From NCBI RefSeq assembly GCF_000744115.1, contig NZ_JQLG01000004.1, positions 620,001-684,000 of the forward strand: a stretch of 64,000 nt of DNA. Reading direction: 5' to 3'. The DNA is from Carnobacterium alterfunditum DSM 5972. Lineage in GTDB: Bacteria; Bacillota; Bacilli; Lactobacillales; Carnobacteriaceae. A program made the position numbers and the translations under genes. The first letter of the stretch is position 1; each line of letters begins with the position of its first letter. The notes under the pieces were generated by a model, which saw only the letters and a list, made by a program, of their open reading frames with translations, searched no databases and was not told where the DNA came from. Shown here piece by piece: positions 17,823-27,199 of this stretch.

Positions 17823-18191
17823 TTATAGGGATTGATCAATTAGATTGGCTTGTTGTGCGGCACTGTAATCTCCCTGTTTGGAGTAAGTAGAGCCACCTTT
17901 TTTGACCCCTGTAGTAATAGCTTTCATCATCATTTCTTGATAACTGATTACTTGCTGCGTCAGAACCAAATTTGTTTGTTGTAGATTTTTGATTTCTTCA
18001 ACCACTCCGATTAGGTCTTCTTTTTTCAATCCTTCAGTCGTTAAAGTGGGAAGTCTATCTAAAAAAGTTTGTTTTTGTTCTACAAGTGCTTTTACTTTTG
18101 CACTGTCATTTTTGATCAACGCGTTTTTTTCATCCATTAATACGGTTTTAAATTGGATTAGCGTATTGAGTGCTGTCGCTTTTTTACTCAT
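17823..18191 (-). CDS. flgN: FlgN family flagellar chaperone
   Basis: FlgN is the export chaperone for FlgK and FlgL. The 122-residue protein is helical with LNTLIQFKTVLMDEKNALI at the N-terminus and the conserved EIKNLQQTNLVLTQQVISYQ helix. It overlaps the flgM stop by one base (TAATG) and directly precedes flgK, its client gene. Confidence 0.9.
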   Translation of the reverse strand: MSKKATALNTLIQFKTVLMDEKNALIKNDSAKVKALVEQKQTFLDRLPTLTTEGLKKEDLIGVVEEIKNLQQTNLVLTQQVISYQEMMMKAITTGVKKGGSTYSKQGDYSAAQQANLIDQSL

Positions 18192-18493
18192 TACTCTGAA
18201 TACTCCCTTTGGTTATTCATCGCTTGCATCATGCCGCTCGCAATTTTTTCAGGTGACACATTGTAAGTGCCATTCAATACCGCTTTTTTGATAGCTTCTA
18301 CATTTGGTGTCATTGCTGTGCTGTCAGCTGATTTAGCTTTAGCCAGTTGTTTAGCTGCATCAGATATATTGACTGTTACAGATTCTTCATTAACCGTTTC
18401 GTTTGTCTTAGCCAATCCTTTACTATGTGTGTTTTCTTGATTTTGACGGACACTGTTGACGTATTGATTGTAGCCATTATTTCCTATTTTCAT
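18191..18493 (-). CDS. flgM: Anti-sigma-28 factor FlgM
   Basis: FlgM binds and inhibits the flagellar sigma factor and is exported once the hook is complete. The 100-residue product has a disordered N-terminus beginning KIGNNGYNQYVNSVRQ and the sigma-binding C-terminal half VNISDAAKQLAKAKS... VEAIKKAVLNGTYNVSPEKIASGMMQA. It heads flgM-flgN-flgK-flgL and has its own sigma-28-like promoter, giving feedback. The sigma gene itself is not in the window. Confidence 0.93.
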   Translation of the reverse strand: MKIGNNGYNQYVNSVRQNQENTHSKGLAKTNETVNEESVTVNISDAAKQLAKAKSADSTAMTPNVEAIKKAVLNGTYNVSPEKIASGMMQAMNNQREYSE

Positions 18494-18586
18494 GGTTAGT
18501 GCTCCTTTCCCATACTTTATTCTCTTTTTTATTATTGGATTTTAGTTTTGAGTTTGGTTACTGGCAGTTTATGCCTTACATATTTA

Positions 18587-18613
18587 CTATCGGCAGTTTT
18601 TCCAGATACTTAA
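18587..18613 (-). promoter_or_regulatory. Sigma-28-like promoter of flgM
   Basis: TTAA (18613-18610), 15 bp, GCCGATAG (18594-18587) on the minus strand, about 94 bases upstream of flgM. The downstream sequence shares a TAAGGCA motif with both hag promoters. Confidence 0.82.
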
Positions 18614-18675
18614 GCCTTTGATCTAAAATAGTCGCCAGCAATTTAGTATTAATAGATCAGTTGGATCACTCATTT

Positions 18676-18856
18676 GAAATTTCTGGCGGAATAGGGTTGC
18701 TTGTAGCCATATTTTGGATTCAATGAGAATTATACAGCGTTGGCGCTTTAGCGATTACGCTGTGTTTGAAGCTTGAAAGCCGGAAGACGTTTTCTTTAGG
18801 CTGCAGGTGTTCCCATGGCTCTCCACAAGCAATCCCGTTATTCCAGAAGAAATTTC
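18676..18856 (-). repeat. 180-bp foldback repeat, copy c
   Basis: Same family as copies a and b but in the opposite orientation. Ends GAAATTTCTGGCGGAATAGG and GGAATAACGGGATTGC (reverse) are partly complementary. An inner stem ACAGCGT/ACGCTGT encloses CGCTTTAGCG. It is the first of a doublet between the flgM promoter and the fliY terminator; 18614-19204 has no gene. Confidence 0.8.
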
Positions 18857-18915
18857 TTTTGAATCATCATAAGTCGCTATTTTTAGTATTGAAAGACAAT
18901 TTGCATCACTCATTT

Positions 18916-19096
18916 GAAATTTCTGACGGAATAGGGTTGCTTGTAGCCATGTTTTGGATTCAATGTGAATTATACAGCGTTGGCGCTTTAGCGATTACGC
19001 TGTGTTTGAAGCTTGAAAGCCGGAAGACGTTCTCTTTAGGCTTCAGGTGTTCCCATGGCTCTCCACAAGCAATCCCGTTATTCCAGAAGAAATTTC
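18916..19096 (-). repeat. 180-bp foldback repeat, copy d
   Basis: Second unit, exactly 240 bp after copy c and nearly identical to it. The intervening bases before each unit are also related, so the doublet probably arose by tandem duplication of about 240 bp. Confidence 0.8.
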
Positions 19097-19204
19097 TTTT
19101 GAATCATTGACACTATTTATTAAACATGCTTATTTTATTATGTACATCCGTTCATGGACTAGACTCTTCTATACTAGCAATTGCTTTTCGATTATTCAAG
19201 CAAA

Positions 19205-19236
19205 AAATAAAAAAGCCAGAACGGTATGTCCTGACT
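19205..19236 (-). terminator. Terminator after fliY
   Basis: Minus-strand stem AGTCAGGAC/GTTCTGGCT (with two G-U pairs) and a short loop, followed by six T. It lies about 50 bases beyond the fliY stop and closes the chemotaxis operon. Confidence 0.75.
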
Positions 19237-19288
19237 TCTTTGCCTTTTTAACACATTATGAATCATTATCTTTTAATTTGTTTTATGA

Positions 19289-20383
19289 TTAGTTCAAATG
19301 TTTGATTCGTTGTTCTTTGCTCAAGATATTGGTGATGCGAATTCCGAAGCTCTCATTGATTACGACAACTTCACCTTCAGCGATCAATTTGCCATTTACA
19401 TAAATCTCCAATGGCTCATCAGTCATCTTGTTCAATTCAACAACTGAACCTGTTCCCAGTGATAAAATGTCTTTGATCGTTTTTTTACTTTCGCCTAACA
19501 TAACACTAAATTGCAATGGCACATCCATAATCAGATCCAAATTACGTGGTGTTTTCAAACTGCCGGCATGCGTAAGTTCTTGGAATTCCGGTTTTTGGAT
19601 CCCAATCTTGCCTTCGTTATCTCGCGTTGGTTGACTAGCAGCCTGTTTAGTTGGAGCGGTCATCTCTTCCGTCTCAGCTTTAGCCTTAGCCACTTGGCGA
19701 TCTTGGATCACTTCGCCTTTATCTGCTAAGACGATACTTGAAATCGTTCGAACAGTTTCAAGCGTGAAGATCTGCATGATTTCACTTTCAATCAACCCAT
19801 CTACGACCATTTTAAAAGCGATCTTACACACAACTGTGTCACCGCTGATTTTATCGTAATTAACATTATCTTGATCTTTCCACACTTCAACGTCAGGTGG
19901 GAAGATATCTACGATGCGTTCTAACATAGTAGCCATTGCTGTTGCAGCAGAGCCCATCATTTGATTCATGGCTTCTCCTACAGCACTCAATTCAAGTTCC
20001 GTAAATTTTTTCCCTTCAGCGTCTCCATCACCATCCATCATTAAATCAGCAATAATAATGGCATCTCTTTCATTCATCATCAATAAGTTACTGCCAGCTA
20101 ATCCTTTTTTGAACTCGATCGTTGTCACCACTTTTGGTGTCATACTTTCATCAAGAATCTCTTGGAATTTCAGAGTAGATACAACTGGAGTCGTGATCGT
20201 TACGCGACGATTTAAAATAGAAGACAGTGTTGTAGCAGCTTGAGACATGGAAATATTCCCGATTTCTCCAACAATATCTATTTGTGTTTGATCAAGGATG
20301 TCCGTTAGTTTTGGCTCAGGAGCACTTGCATTTCCACTCATCATTGCGTCAATTTCTTCTTGCGTTAATTTTCCACTGCTCAT
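19289..20383 (-). CDS. fliY: Flagellar motor switch phosphatase FliY
   Basis: FliY is the Gram-positive switch component that combines a CheC-like CheY-P phosphatase domain with a FliN domain. The 364-residue protein starts SSGKLTQEEIDAMMSG (the CheY-binding peptide). It has two CheC motifs: DIVGEIGNISMSQAA near residue 37 and LSAVGEAMNQMMGSAA near 130. A variable linker leads to a FliN domain (LDLIMDVPLQFSVMLGESKK to the end). It overlaps fliM as ATGA. Confidence 0.95.
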   Translation of the reverse strand: MSSGKLTQEEIDAMMSGNASAPEPKLTDILDQTQIDIVGEIGNISMSQAATTLSSILNRRVTITTPVVSTLKFQEILDESMTPKVVTTIEFKKGLAGSNLLMMNERDAIIIADLMMDGDGDAEGKKFTELELSAVGEAMNQMMGSAATAMATMLERIVDIFPPDVEVWKDQDNVNYDKISGDTVVCKIAFKMVVDGLIESEIMQIFTLETVRTISSIVLADKGEVIQDRQVAKAKAETEEMTAPTKQAASQPTRDNEGKIGIQKPEFQELTHAGSLKTPRNLDLIMDVPLQFSVMLGESKKTIKDILSLGTGSVVELNKMTDEPLEIYVNGKLIAEGEVVVINESFGIRITNILSKEQRIKHLN

Positions 20384-21378
20384 TCGTCTGTCTCTCCTCC
20401 AATATACTGTAATACTTCAACCGCCATTTTTTTTCCTTTTAATCCAGGTTTAACAAAATACCTTGGGAATTTTTCCACTGTCAAGATTAACGGATCAGAT
20501 GTCTTACCATCCAAAGGAATGATGTCTCCCAATTCTAACTGTAGAAAATTTTCCAATGTCATGATTGTTTCTCCTAAAAGTACTTCCATATTTACTGGGG
20601 CAGTCTGTAGATTTTTTTCTAATTTCCCGCTATCTGAATGGTCCGTTTCCTTTTCAGAATGGAACCAATTGCGTAAACTTAATTTATCTAACATCCCTTC
20701 AAAGAAGATATAAGGAACACATAAATTTATAAACGTTCGAATATTATGCACGACAACAGTAAACGTCACCAATACGACTGGTTCATTTGGCGACATCGTC
20801 TGCATGATTTGCGGATTAGTTTCGGTTGACTCGATTTCACTTTTGATTTTCACTACATCGCGCCACGCCAATTCAAATGAATGGACAAAGTTGTTTAATA
20901 CATCTTCTAAAATAGCCATCTCAATATCTGTAAAACTTTCTTTCGTTATTTCCTCTCTACTGTCACGAATTTCTAAACTGCCACACAATAGATCAACCAA
21001 TTGTAAGCATAGTTGCGGACTGACTTCAATTATCTGTGTCCCTTCTAAAGGAGCTGAATGGAATAAGCCCATCAACGTAAAGCGAGGGACTGAGTGCACA
21101 AATTCATCAAAACTCACTTGTTCGATTGAAGCTAGCTGCACGGTTATATTGGTTCTGACTTGAGTAGACAAAATATTGCTAGCTATCTTAGTGAATTCTC
21201 CGAAAACCATATTCAAGGTACTTATGTATTCCTTTGCAAGCCGAACAGGACGTTTAAAATCATACAACTTAACTCTATTTTCTTGATCATCGTCATCTAG
21301 ATCTAAGGTATCGATTTTCCCACTTTCTACTGCCTTCAATAACGAGTCGATTTCTTGTTGTGATAAAACTTGCTTCAC
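20380..21378 (-). CDS. fliM: Flagellar motor switch protein FliM
   Basis: FliM receives CheY-P and passes the signal to FliG. The 332-residue protein begins with the CheY-binding peptide VLSQQEIDSLLKAVESG, has a middle CheC-like domain (RLAKEYISTLNMVFGEFTKI) and a C-terminal FliN-like SpoA domain (MEVLLGETIMTLENFLQLELGDII). Length and order are normal. Confidence 0.95.
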   Translation of the reverse strand: MKQVLSQQEIDSLLKAVESGKIDTLDLDDDDQENRVKLYDFKRPVRLAKEYISTLNMVFGEFTKIASNILSTQVRTNITVQLASIEQVSFDEFVHSVPRFTLMGLFHSAPLEGTQIIEVSPQLCLQLVDLLCGSLEIRDSREEITKESFTDIEMAILEDVLNNFVHSFELAWRDVVKIKSEIESTETNPQIMQTMSPNEPVVLVTFTVVVHNIRTFINLCVPYIFFEGMLDKLSLRNWFHSEKETDHSDSGKLEKNLQTAPVNMEVLLGETIMTLENFLQLELGDIIPLDGKTSDPLILTVEKFPRYFVKPGLKGKKMAVEVLQYIGGETDE

Positions 21379-21394
21379 TATTTATCCCTCATTT

Positions 21395-21796
21395 TTATAA
21401 AAATAGTTTCTCCATATTGATGACACTCACTATTTGGTCTTTTACTTGAATCACGCTGGACACTAACTCATCAATTTGGTCATCCAACTGTTGAACTGCG
21501 GATGGCTCAATATCCAAGACCCAGGCGACATCATCCACCATGAATGCTATTTTTTCCTCATCATTTTTCACAATGATAATATTATTGTACCATATTTCTT
21601 TTGTTTCATCAGTGGGAGAAAGTAATTTATAAAAGTTTATCAATGTGATCACATTGCCACGCAAGTTAACGAGTCCTTGGACCCAGGCTGGAGATTTAGG
21701 GACTGGGGTCCATGGGATCTTAGTTGTTATCTCTTCAACGTTTTCAGAAGAAAAGGCATAATATTTTTCGTTTAGAGTAAAAATAATCATCTGCAT
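21395..21796 (-). CDS. cheW: Chemotaxis coupling protein CheW
   Basis: CheW links receptors to CheA. A single CheW domain of 133 residues, with IIFTLNEKYYAFSSENVEEI, WVQGLVNLRGNVITLINFYKLL and FMVDDVAWVLDIEPSAVQQ. It lies between cheY and fliM. A second CheW domain protein is encoded at 27200-27649. Confidence 0.88.
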   Translation of the reverse strand: MQMIIFTLNEKYYAFSSENVEEITTKIPWTPVPKSPAWVQGLVNLRGNVITLINFYKLLSPTDETKEIWYNNIIIVKNDEEKIAFMVDDVAWVLDIEPSAVQQLDDQIDELVSSVIQVKDQIVSVINMEKLFL

Positions 21797-21809
21797 ATTT
21801 TTGTCACCT

Positions 21810-22172
21810 TTATAAACTTGCTTTGTCTAAAGCTTTAATAACGCGATCACTATCGAATGGTTTCACGATAAAATCGACTGCTCCAGAACGAATAGCATCC
21901 ATAACCATACCTTGTTGACCCATTGCACTACACATTACAACGCGAGCAGTTGGATCAAATGCTCTAATTTCTTTTAAAGCATCTACCCCATCCATCTCAG
22001 GCATCGTAATGTCCATAGTGACTAAGTTTGGTTTTTCAGTTTTATATTTTTCAACAGCCTCGATTCCATTTTGTGCTTCTGCTACTACATTGTAGCCATT
22101 TTTTTCTAAAATATCTTTCAGTTTCATCCTCATAAAGGCTGCATCGTCTACGATCATTACATTTTTTGTCAT
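21810..22172 (-). CDS. cheY: Chemotaxis response regulator CheY
   Basis: A stand-alone receiver of about 120 residues whose phosphorylated form acts on FliM. All key residues are present: acidic pair in MIVDDAAFMRMKL, phospho-acceptor Asp in LVTMDITMPEMDG, Thr/Ser switch region VVMCSAMGQQ and Lys in FIVKPFDSD. ATG 22172 has AGAGGAG eight bases upstream; a TTG at 22190 is less likely. Confidence 0.96.
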   Translation of the reverse strand: MTKNVMIVDDAAFMRMKLKDILEKNGYNVVAEAQNGIEAVEKYKTEKPNLVTMDITMPEMDGVDALKEIRAFDPTARVVMCSAMGQQGMVMDAIRSGAVDFIVKPFDSDRVIKALDKASL

Positions 22173-22186
22173 TTGTTTTTCTCCTC

Positions 22187-22804
22187 TCAAACTGTTAGTA
22201 CTTGTAACATTTTTTCTATTATCCCTGGTTTTGGCACGAAATACAATGAAGACTCTAATCGATCTCCTAAATAATAAAACTCATTTTTTATGATCATAAT
22301 GGAATCATCATACTGATTTTGCTCTATATAGATGCTGCTCATGATCGCACCAAACATATCCTCAATAATAAGAGGCACCGATGTGACTAGGTTTCGATCC
22401 ATCAATTTCATGACAGCATTCAAAAATGAATTCACTAATATATTTACCAGCTCTTGTAAAGCTGAATCAGCCATAGCTTCCGAGTAAGGTGTATCGTCCG
22501 GCAGCATCATAGACACTAGATCTTTTGAAAATTGCTGATCAACCGTAAACAGGAATACGCCTTCTGCATCGCCCATCATTTTTATGACGATTGCTTTTAT
22601 GACGGTTTCTTCGGCCATGATCTGCTCATATACATCTTCATAAGCCATCATTTCAATCACTGGAACAGTCATATGGACCGGTTTATCAATTAATTGGGAT
22701 AAACTAGTCGCAGCATGTCCACCACCGATATTGATGATTTCTTTTAGCACATCTAATTCCATTGCTGAATAATTAGACTTCACTGTATTCACCAACTCTT
22801 TCAT
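22187..22804 (-). CDS. cheC: CheY-P phosphatase CheC
   Basis: CheC removes phosphate from CheY-P and partners CheD. The product of about 205 residues keeps both active-site motifs: LDVLKEIINIGGGHAATSL (Asp/Glu/Asn) near residue 20 and DSALQELVNILVNSFLNAV (Ser/Glu/Asn) near 120. The reading frame overlaps the end of cheA. ATG codons at 22822 and 22804 are both possible and neither has a strong ribosome site, which suggests coupling to cheA. Confidence 0.9.
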   Translation of the reverse strand: MKELVNTVKSNYSAMELDVLKEIINIGGGHAATSLSQLIDKPVHMTVPVIEMMAYEDVYEQIMAEETVIKAIVIKMMGDAEGVFLFTVDQQFSKDLVSMMLPDDTPYSEAMADSALQELVNILVNSFLNAVMKLMDRNLVTSVPLIIEDMFGAIMSSIYIEQNQYDDSIMIIKNEFYYLGDRLESSLYFVPKPGIIEKMLQVLTV

Positions 22805-24830
22805 TGCAAATGGCTGACACATCCAAAATCAAGATGATACTACCATCTCCTAGAATAGTAGCTCCTAAATAATTTTTCAACATATTTAATTCTTGGCCTA
22901 ATTTTTTAACAACGATTTCTTGTTGTCTGATCAAATCATCTACTGCCAAAGCATTGTAACTGTCTCCTTGTTTCACCAAGACCAAATGCAGATTGGATTC
23001 TTCTGTTGCTTCCATACCCAATGTTTTATTCAATCGTACGACTGGAACAGCCAGTCCTTCGTATTTATAGACTTCCCGGTTGTGTACGCGAATGATGTCT
23101 TGTTCAGTCACTTTAACGATCGTTTTGATTATCCCTAAAGGAATAGCAAAAGCATCTTGCCCGACTTTTACCAATAGCGATTGAATAATAGATAAGGTCA
23201 ACGGTAGGTTGATTCTAAAAACGGTTCCTTTATTGACCACACTTTCCAATTCAACCGTTCCACCTAATTCAGTGATTTTTTGCTTGACCGCATCCATTCC
23301 GACACCGCGCCCAGAAATATTGGTCACTTCTTTGACCGTTGAAAAACCGGGATGGAAGATCAGTTGTTGGATCTCTTTGTCGCTCATCCCTTCAGTTGAA
23401 ACGCCTTTTCGTTCAGCACTTTCTTTGATCACTGCTGGGTCAACACCTTTGCCATCATCCGTCAACGTCAATACTACTCGGTTTCCTTCTTGATAAGCCG
23501 TGATTTTGATCAGACCTTTTGGATCTTTGCCTAATCTCACACGTTCCTCTGGCATTTCTACGCCATGATCTGCTGAATTTCGAAGTAGATGCACTAAAGG
23601 CTCACTTAGTTCTGAAACCACTGTACGGTCCAGTTCGGTGTCTTCTCCTTCGATCACTAAATTGAATTCTTTGCCTAATTCGTTACCTAAGTCACGGATC
23701 ATACGAGGGAAACGAGTCATTACTGTGCTGACAGGCTGCATTCTGATTTTTAAAACCAGTTCTTGCAACTCTGAACTGATCCTGGCAACATGTTCAAGCG
23801 GCTCTTTCATTTCAGAAACCAACAATTGGTCGCTTAGATCTTCTAATCGTGTGCGGTAAATAACCAGTTCAGAAACTAGATTCATAAAAGAATCTAATTT
23901 CCCAATATCGACTCGAATCGATTGATTCATCGCATGGTTTTGCGCTTTTGCTTTACTTGCTGCTTTCGTTGGTGTTTGACTAGTTTCAACGATGGCTGCT
24001 GTTTTTTGTTCCTCAAGTTTTTCAAATTGTTCAGGTTGAACTTTTCCAGCCTCTTTTATCAGCAAGTCATCCGCTTGATGGATCGTTTGGATCAAGACTT
24101 CCTCAATTTCGCTGTTGTCTAATGCCAAGTTAAGGACCGTTTCTTCGTCTAGTTTACTGACATAGATCAATTTAAAGATATTGCCAAAGTCATCATTTTC
24201 TAGCACTTCTGTCCCTGGTTCTGAATATAAGACGTCTCCGTGCTGTTCCAACTTGCTCATAACGAGATACACACGTGCATTTTTCATTGAACTGTCTTCA
24301 TCGATTCCGATAGCTAACACATAAGCATTGTAGCCATCTTCTTTAGCTGCTTCAATGATCATTAAATCGGAATCCTCAACTTTTTCTAAAGATAAGTTAA
24401 GCAATGAGTCCGTTACCGGTTCGATGACGGATACTTCTATTGTGCTCTCGCCAGAAGACACATGATCCAAATGTTGGATCAGATTTGTGATATCACGCTC
24501 TGCATCATTTCCTGCTCTTAGATCTTCCACTAAGTCGGATAATGTATCCAAGCAATCAAACACCAATGCAATCGACGTTGCATCAGCGATGATGATTTTT
24601 TTCTTCAACAAATCGAATACGTTTTCCATCTTATGCGTTAATTTAGCCATCGTATCGTAACCCATGGTTGCGGCCATTCCTTTGATCGTGTGAGCTGATC
24701 TAAACATAACGTCTACAATACTGGAATCTGCTGGATTGTTCTCTAATTCAAGCACTTGTTCATTTAAACTTTGCAAATGTTCATCTGTTTCTTCAAAAAA
24801 TAAATCGAGGTATTTGCTATTTTCATCCAT
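22773..24830 (-). CDS. cheA: Chemotaxis histidine kinase CheA
   Basis: CheA autophosphorylates and passes phosphate to CheY and CheB. The protein of about 685 residues has the P1 domain with phospho-His in MFRSAHTIKGMAATMG (near residue 48), a variable P2 region, and the dimerisation helix pair. The ATP-binding domain has HLLRNSADHGVEMPEERV, LTDDGKGVDPAVI and ISGRGVGMDAVKQKI, and a C-terminal CheW-like domain follows (LLVKVGQDAFAIPLGII). ATG 24830 is chosen for GGGAGG six bases upstream. Confidence 0.97.
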   Translation of the reverse strand: MDENSKYLDLFFEETDEHLQSLNEQVLELENNPADSSIVDVMFRSAHTIKGMAATMGYDTMAKLTHKMENVFDLLKKKIIIADATSIALVFDCLDTLSDLVEDLRAGNDAERDITNLIQHLDHVSSGESTIEVSVIEPVTDSLLNLSLEKVEDSDLMIIEAAKEDGYNAYVLAIGIDEDSSMKNARVYLVMSKLEQHGDVLYSEPGTEVLENDDFGNIFKLIYVSKLDEETVLNLALDNSEIEEVLIQTIHQADDLLIKEAGKVQPEQFEKLEEQKTAAIVETSQTPTKAASKAKAQNHAMNQSIRVDIGKLDSFMNLVSELVIYRTRLEDLSDQLLVSEMKEPLEHVARISSELQELVLKIRMQPVSTVMTRFPRMIRDLGNELGKEFNLVIEGEDTELDRTVVSELSEPLVHLLRNSADHGVEMPEERVRLGKDPKGLIKITAYQEGNRVVLTLTDDGKGVDPAVIKESAERKGVSTEGMSDKEIQQLIFHPGFSTVKEVTNISGRGVGMDAVKQKITELGGTVELESVVNKGTVFRINLPLTLSIIQSLLVKVGQDAFAIPLGIIKTIVKVTEQDIIRVHNREVYKYEGLAVPVVRLNKTLGMEATEESNLHLVLVKQGDSYNALAVDDLIRQQEIVVKKLGQELNMLKNYLGATILGDGSIILILDVSAICNERVGEYSEV

Positions 24831-24867
24831 AGTATCCCTCCCTTTCATTGTTTCTCATACTTGTACA

Positions 24868-25638
24868 TTAGATTTTTTCATAAATAAATGAAGCGCGTTT
24901 AATCAAGCCGTACTTTTCTGGACTGTAAATCGTTTCTGTGGCTCCTGTGAAAAATAAGCCGCCTGGAACGAGCGCATCACTGAATTTTTGATACAATTCT
25001 TCTTTTACTTCATTTTTGAAATAAATGGTCACATTGCGGCAAACGATAACGTGATAATCTCTTCCAAATCGATCGCCAATCAAATCATGTTTTTTAAATG
25101 CCACTTTATTTTTGATTTGATTAGACAGATAAAAAGTATGGTCTTCATGAGTGAAGTACCGCTTGCGGTTTTCTTCATCAACATTTTTAATTTCGACACT
25201 CGTAAAGATCCCTTTTTTAGCTTTTGCTAATATGGTCTCATCAATATCGGTAGCTGTTATTTTCTCTGCTTGGGCAATTTTATGTTTGTCCATGATCATT
25301 GCCAGTGAAAAGGCTTCTGCTCCAGTAGAACACGCCGCACTCCAGACTTTTAAAGGACCAAAACGGGGTTCAAGATACGTTACCATCAAGTCTTCAAATT
25401 CATCAAAAACTTCTCTATTGCGGAAAAAATCAGTCACATTAATAGTGATATAATTTAAAAAGTTCTTTTTAACGATCGGATCAGCTTGGATTTTAATCGC
25501 ATATTCTTCTAACGTTGCAGCACCAGTATTCTTCATAATTGTTCCGATACGTCGTTGAAGCTGTTTTTCTTTGTATCCATCTAGATTAATATTCAAATGT
25601 TCTTTTGTCCATGCATAAAAAAATTCGAAATTTAACAT
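24868..25638 (-). CDS. cheR: Chemoreceptor methyltransferase CheR
   Basis: CheR methylates glutamates on chemoreceptors with S-adenosylmethionine. The product of about 256 residues has LDGYKEKQLQRRIGTIMK (N-terminal helices), the SAM motif LKVWSAACSTGAEAFSLAMI, TATDIDETILAKAKKGIF and the VIVCRNVTIYF motif. Start ATG 25638 overlaps the cheB stop by one base and has AAGGAT upstream; an ATG at 25662 would add eight residues. Confidence 0.95.
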   Translation of the reverse strand: MLNFEFFYAWTKEHLNINLDGYKEKQLQRRIGTIMKNTGAATLEEYAIKIQADPIVKKNFLNYITINVTDFFRNREVFDEFEDLMVTYLEPRFGPLKVWSAACSTGAEAFSLAMIMDKHKIAQAEKITATDIDETILAKAKKGIFTSVEIKNVDEENRKRYFTHEDHTFYLSNQIKNKVAFKKHDLIGDRFGRDYHVIVCRNVTIYFKNEVKEELYQKFSDALVPGGLFFTGATETIYSPEKYGLIKRASFIYEKI

Positions 25639-26660
25639 TAGCTTCGCATCCTTATCATCCAATTGATTAATTCTGATATTTCATTTAAACTCGCAATTTC
25701 ATCGATCACGCCTTTTTGTACCGCATTGCCCGGCATCCCATAGACAATTGACGTTTCACGGTTTTGCGCCACGGTAAACCCGCCAGCTTTTTTGATTTCA
25801 GCTAATCCGGAGGCTCCATCTTGACCCATTCCCGTTAGAATAAAACTAGCTAAGTTACTGCCGTAAGCAGCAGCAGCCGTTTCAAACAAGTAATCTACAG
25901 CTGGCCTTACACCGTGGATCTTATCTGCTTCGTTCAATTTGATGCGATTATTTTCGATCAGCATGTGGTATCCGCCAGGAGCGACATAAACGATTCCGCC
26001 TTTTATTGCCATACCCTCTTCAGCTTCTACAACAGTTGCGTTTGATTCTTTATCCAACCGTTTGGAGAATGATGTCGTAAATCCTTTAGGCATATGTTGC
26101 ACAATAAAAATCGGAAAGCTTAAGTTTTCTGGTAAAGAGCGAATGATTGAAAATAATGCTTTAGGTCCTCCAGTAGAAGCACCTATCGTAATAGCTTTTA
26201 TTTTTTTAGGCAACCTTTTTTCCAATCCGTTTATCTGCAAAAGAGATTTTTCTACTGGCATATCCATTTTCTTTTGTTCAAATAATGGTTTTATCTTGTC
26301 TGCTACTTCATTTTTAAATACTTCCGATTGATTTCTGATATCATGCGGTTTTTCAATGAAGTCCATTGCTCCTAAGTCTAGGGCTGCGATCGTATTGTCT
26401 TCCCCACTGAATGAACTCATCATGATAACCGGTACATTGTGTTCTTTCTTTATGATCTCAAGTGTCTCTAACCCATTTAATCCCGGCATTTCAATGTCTA
26501 AAGTAATGACATCTGGTTGCAGCTGCGGAATTGCCTTTAGTGCATCACGGCCATTTCTAGCCGTGCCAATAACTTCCAACCCATCGATACTCGTTATTGT
26601 TTCAGTGATAATTTTTCTCATGAAAGGAGAATCATCCACAACTAATACTTTTATGTTCAT
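25638..26660 (-). CDS. cheB: Chemotaxis methylesterase/response regulator CheB
   Basis: CheB demethylates or deamidates receptors after phosphorylation by CheA. The 340-residue protein has a receiver domain (VLVVDDSPFMRKII, phospho-Asp in VITLDIEMPGLNG) and a methylesterase domain. The catalytic residues lie in TIGASTGGPKAL (Ser), FIVQHMPKGF (His) and ILTGMGQDGASG (Asp). It is coupled to cheR downstream. Confidence 0.96.
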   Translation of the reverse strand: MNIKVLVVDDSPFMRKIITETITSIDGLEVIGTARNGRDALKAIPQLQPDVITLDIEMPGLNGLETLEIIKKEHNVPVIMMSSFSGEDNTIAALDLGAMDFIEKPHDIRNQSEVFKNEVADKIKPLFEQKKMDMPVEKSLLQINGLEKRLPKKIKAITIGASTGGPKALFSIIRSLPENLSFPIFIVQHMPKGFTTSFSKRLDKESNATVVEAEEGMAIKGGIVYVAPGGYHMLIENNRIKLNEADKIHGVRPAVDYLFETAAAAYGSNLASFILTGMGQDGASGLAEIKKAGGFTVAQNRETSIVYGMPGNAVQKGVIDEIASLNEISELINWMIRMRS

Positions 26661-26684
26661 TATTTAATATTCCCCTGTCCCTTT

Positions 26685-27167
26685 TCACAATACGATTATT
26701 TCTCTATTCACCATTCGAACCGTTACTGTAAAGGTGGCCAAATCGACGATCATTGTTCTGCCCATGTTCCCTCCAGTATGTATGGCCAATAAAGGAATCC
26801 CTAGTTGTTTCAATACTTCTTTAACAGCAATAACATTTCGATCTCCGATACTTCCATGCGGAAGATCTTTAGAAAACTGAAACATACTTGCCCCACCCGC
26901 TATCTTAGCAACTAACGGATTGTTTTTTGTTTGTTTATTTATTTCGGATACCATATGAGGGATGGCTAGATCAGCAAATTTTTCGATCTTGTTGGGCTCT
27001 TTAAAAGCACTGCTGTCAGGCAGCATAATATGGCTTAAGCCGCCAATTTTTGTTTTAGGATCATATAAAGCGATCCCTACACATGAACCTAACCCCACCG
27101 TTATTAAAGAATTCGGCTGCTGTGCTACCTTATAATCTGAGATCCCAACTCTTAATTCATCTGCCAT
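26685..27167 (-). CDS. cheD: Chemoreceptor glutamine deamidase CheD
   Basis: CheD deamidates receptor glutamines and stimulates CheC. The 160-residue protein has the catalytic Cys in VGLGSCVGIALYD, His in GGLSHIMLPDS, and IAGGASMF and IPLLAIHTGGNMGRTMIVD further on. It precedes cheB, and the cheC partner is in the same operon. Confidence 0.95.
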   Translation of the reverse strand: MADELRVGISDYKVAQQPNSLITVGLGSCVGIALYDPKTKIGGLSHIMLPDSSAFKEPNKIEKFADLAIPHMVSEINKQTKNNPLVAKIAGGASMFQFSKDLPHGSIGDRNVIAVKEVLKQLGIPLLAIHTGGNMGRTMIVDLATFTVTVRMVNREIIVL

Positions 27168-27199
27168 CTATTTTCACCATTCCTCTAATCTACCCATTT

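Noticed and set aside
18766-19110. 114-codon frame with two similar halves (KLESRKTFSLG..., RCSHGSPQAIP...)
   Set aside because: It lies wholly inside repeat copies c and d, has no ribosome site, and its apparent internal repeat is simply the DNA duplication.
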